Shown: positions 52,293 through 53,017 of the stretch, piece by piece
Numbering within the stretch: the first letter of the stretch is position 1
Layout: each line of letters opens with the position of its first letter
Source: Erysipelotrichia bacterium
GTDB lineage: Bacteria; Bacillota_I; Bacilli_A; Erysipelotrichales; Erysipelotrichaceae
Direction: 5' to 3'
Assembly: GCA_030525245.1 (NCBI GenBank)
Contig: JAUNFB010000007.1
Location: forward strand, 1 to 53,017
DNA length: 53,017 nucleotides
Made by a program: the position numbers and the translations under genes
The notes under the pieces: generated by a model
The model's input: only the letters and a program-made list of their open reading frames with translations
The model's database searches: none
What the model was told of the DNA's origin: nothing

Positions 52293-53017
52293 ATGGAAAA
52301 AAGAAAAGAAAATTGGTATCCTCTTTCAGGCAATAAGGCTGTCTATCTTAATACACGTCCTTTCAGCAATTATATTTCCTGGGCAATGTTAAAACAAATG
52401 CGTGAGCATAATGACAACAAAAAAATATATCCTGTTAATCCGTATGTAGAAGTATTTAAATTCAGAAGTAATTTTTATGGTTTATTTACACCGAATTTGG
52501 ATGGAGCCGGAGACGTGTGGAGTTATTTGATCGAAGGACCGCAAAAAGCAATGTTAATAGATACGGCTTACGGTTTAGGCGATTGGAAAGGCTTGATAAA
52601 GGAGATTATCGGGGAAAAACCATATATAGTTGTTAATACTCATACCGGTCCGGATCATGTATTAGGAAATTTTCATTTTTCTACGGTTTATTGTTTTGAA
52701 TATGAAGTTGATTCGATATTGAGAAAATGTCAGCCTCATTGTTTTGATTATTTGTTTGATGAAAACGGTAATTGTAAATATGTCGGTTTTGATAAAAATG
52801 ATTTACCTAAATATAAGCCGTTCAATTTGGTTGGGTTGAAAAATAATCATATCTTTAATTTAGGTGCTGATTATGAAGTCGAACTGTTGTGGACAGCCGG
52901 ACATGCTGCCGGTCATGCCATGTATTTGGACAAGAAAAATCGCATATTAATATCCGGTGATTGTTTAATACCGGCAACCAATTCTGTCGGAATGGGACCA
53001 CGGAGAGGTGATCAGTA
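52293..53017 (+). CDS. metallo-beta-lactamase-fold hydrolase, 3' end outside the window
   Basis: The frame from ATG 52293 stays open to the window edge (241 complete codons). Family motifs: THTGPDHVLGN (116-126), in which the canonical H-x-H-x-D-H reads H-T-G-P-D-H, so the second His ligand is Gly; then TAGHAAGHAMYLD and LISGDCLIP, which supply the later His and Asp. The missing His suggests altered metal binding. It starts five bases after the PTS EIIA stop with a poor ribosome site, so it is likely in the same operon. Its substrate is unknown. Confidence 0.85.
   Translation, partial: MEKRKENWYPLSGNKAVYLNTRPFSNYISWAMLKQMREHNDNKKIYPVNPYVEVFKFRSNFYGLFTPNLDGAGDVWSYLIEGPQKAMLIDTAYGLGDWKGLIKEIIGEKPYIVVNTHTGPDHVLGNFHFSTVYCFEYEVDSILRKCQPHCFDYLFDENGNCKYVGFDKNDLPKYKPFNLVGLKNNHIFNLGADYEVELLWTAGHAAGHAMYLDKKNRILISGDCLIPATNSVGMGPRRGDQ

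Noticed and set aside
1..53017. tRNA, rRNA, riboswitch, T-box, CRISPR or prophage features
   Set aside because: No T-loop-like tRNA segment, no repeat-spacer array, no known riboswitch core and no phage genes were found on reading both strands.

Overview
The window is AT-rich, gene-dense chromosomal DNA from a low-GC Gram-positive bacterium (Firmicutes). Three things point to a lineage near the Mollicutes, such as the Erysipelotrichia: very large OppA, OppC and OppD proteins with inserted segments, a fused permease plus a similarly enlarged transporter ATPase, and the general gene content. This is inference; no 16S gene is present. TGA is used as a stop (the genes ending at 7619, 8536 and 18265), so the standard bacterial code applies. 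No tRNA or rRNA gene, CRISPR array or prophage was seen, and no gene-free stretch exceeds 300 bases.

Layout, left to right. 1-4413: a housekeeping run hpt-ftsH-hslO-dus. 4479-9438: a three-gene operon with a large exported, membrane-anchored protein carrying calcium-loop-like repeats, coupled by ATGA overlaps to an ABC-2 ATPase and permease. 9627-18666: the oligopeptide uptake system oppA, oppB, oppC, oppD, oppF plus a small membrane protein. 18938-20627: an unusually AT-rich pair, a secreted protein of unknown function and a small membrane protein. 20654-23799 (minus strand): nucleoside hydrolase, an E2-like acyltransferase, cyclophilin, smpB and secG. 23917-26854: a sugar transporter of the major facilitator superfamily, a hypoxanthine/uracil-DNA glycosylase and a split chromate transporter.

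26983-29377: a self-contained zinc-type metal export module (separate metal-binding protein, P1B ATPase, SmtB-like repressor) behind a strong promoter with a 22-bp perfect palindrome. 29453-35093: a zinc-ribbon membrane protein, a phospholipase C-like protein, malQ, a DUF937 protein, a membrane protein with a Cys-rich tail and a YegP-like protein. 35114-36544 (minus): a monomeric [FeFe] hydrogenase, consistent with a fermentative anaerobe. 36698-38284: a YhhN-family protein and a lipid kinase. 38414-43282: a binding protein, fused permease and ATPase importer whose promoter carries two CcpA cre-like sites, suggesting that it takes up a carbon source. 43467-44519: a serine hydrolase of the beta-lactamase fold. 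44557-45162: the remnant of an insertion sequence.

45316-49557: the str operon rpsL-rpsG-fusA-tuf. 49677-53017: a major facilitator gene interrupted by an in-frame TGA, a ChbG-like deacetylase, a mannose-type PTS EIIA and the start of a metallo-beta-lactamase-fold hydrolase.

The most unusual items are the repeat-protein/ABC-2 operon, the TGA in the 49677 gene, the tandem cre sites, the parallel insertions in three ABC ATPases, and the AT-rich secreted protein pair.
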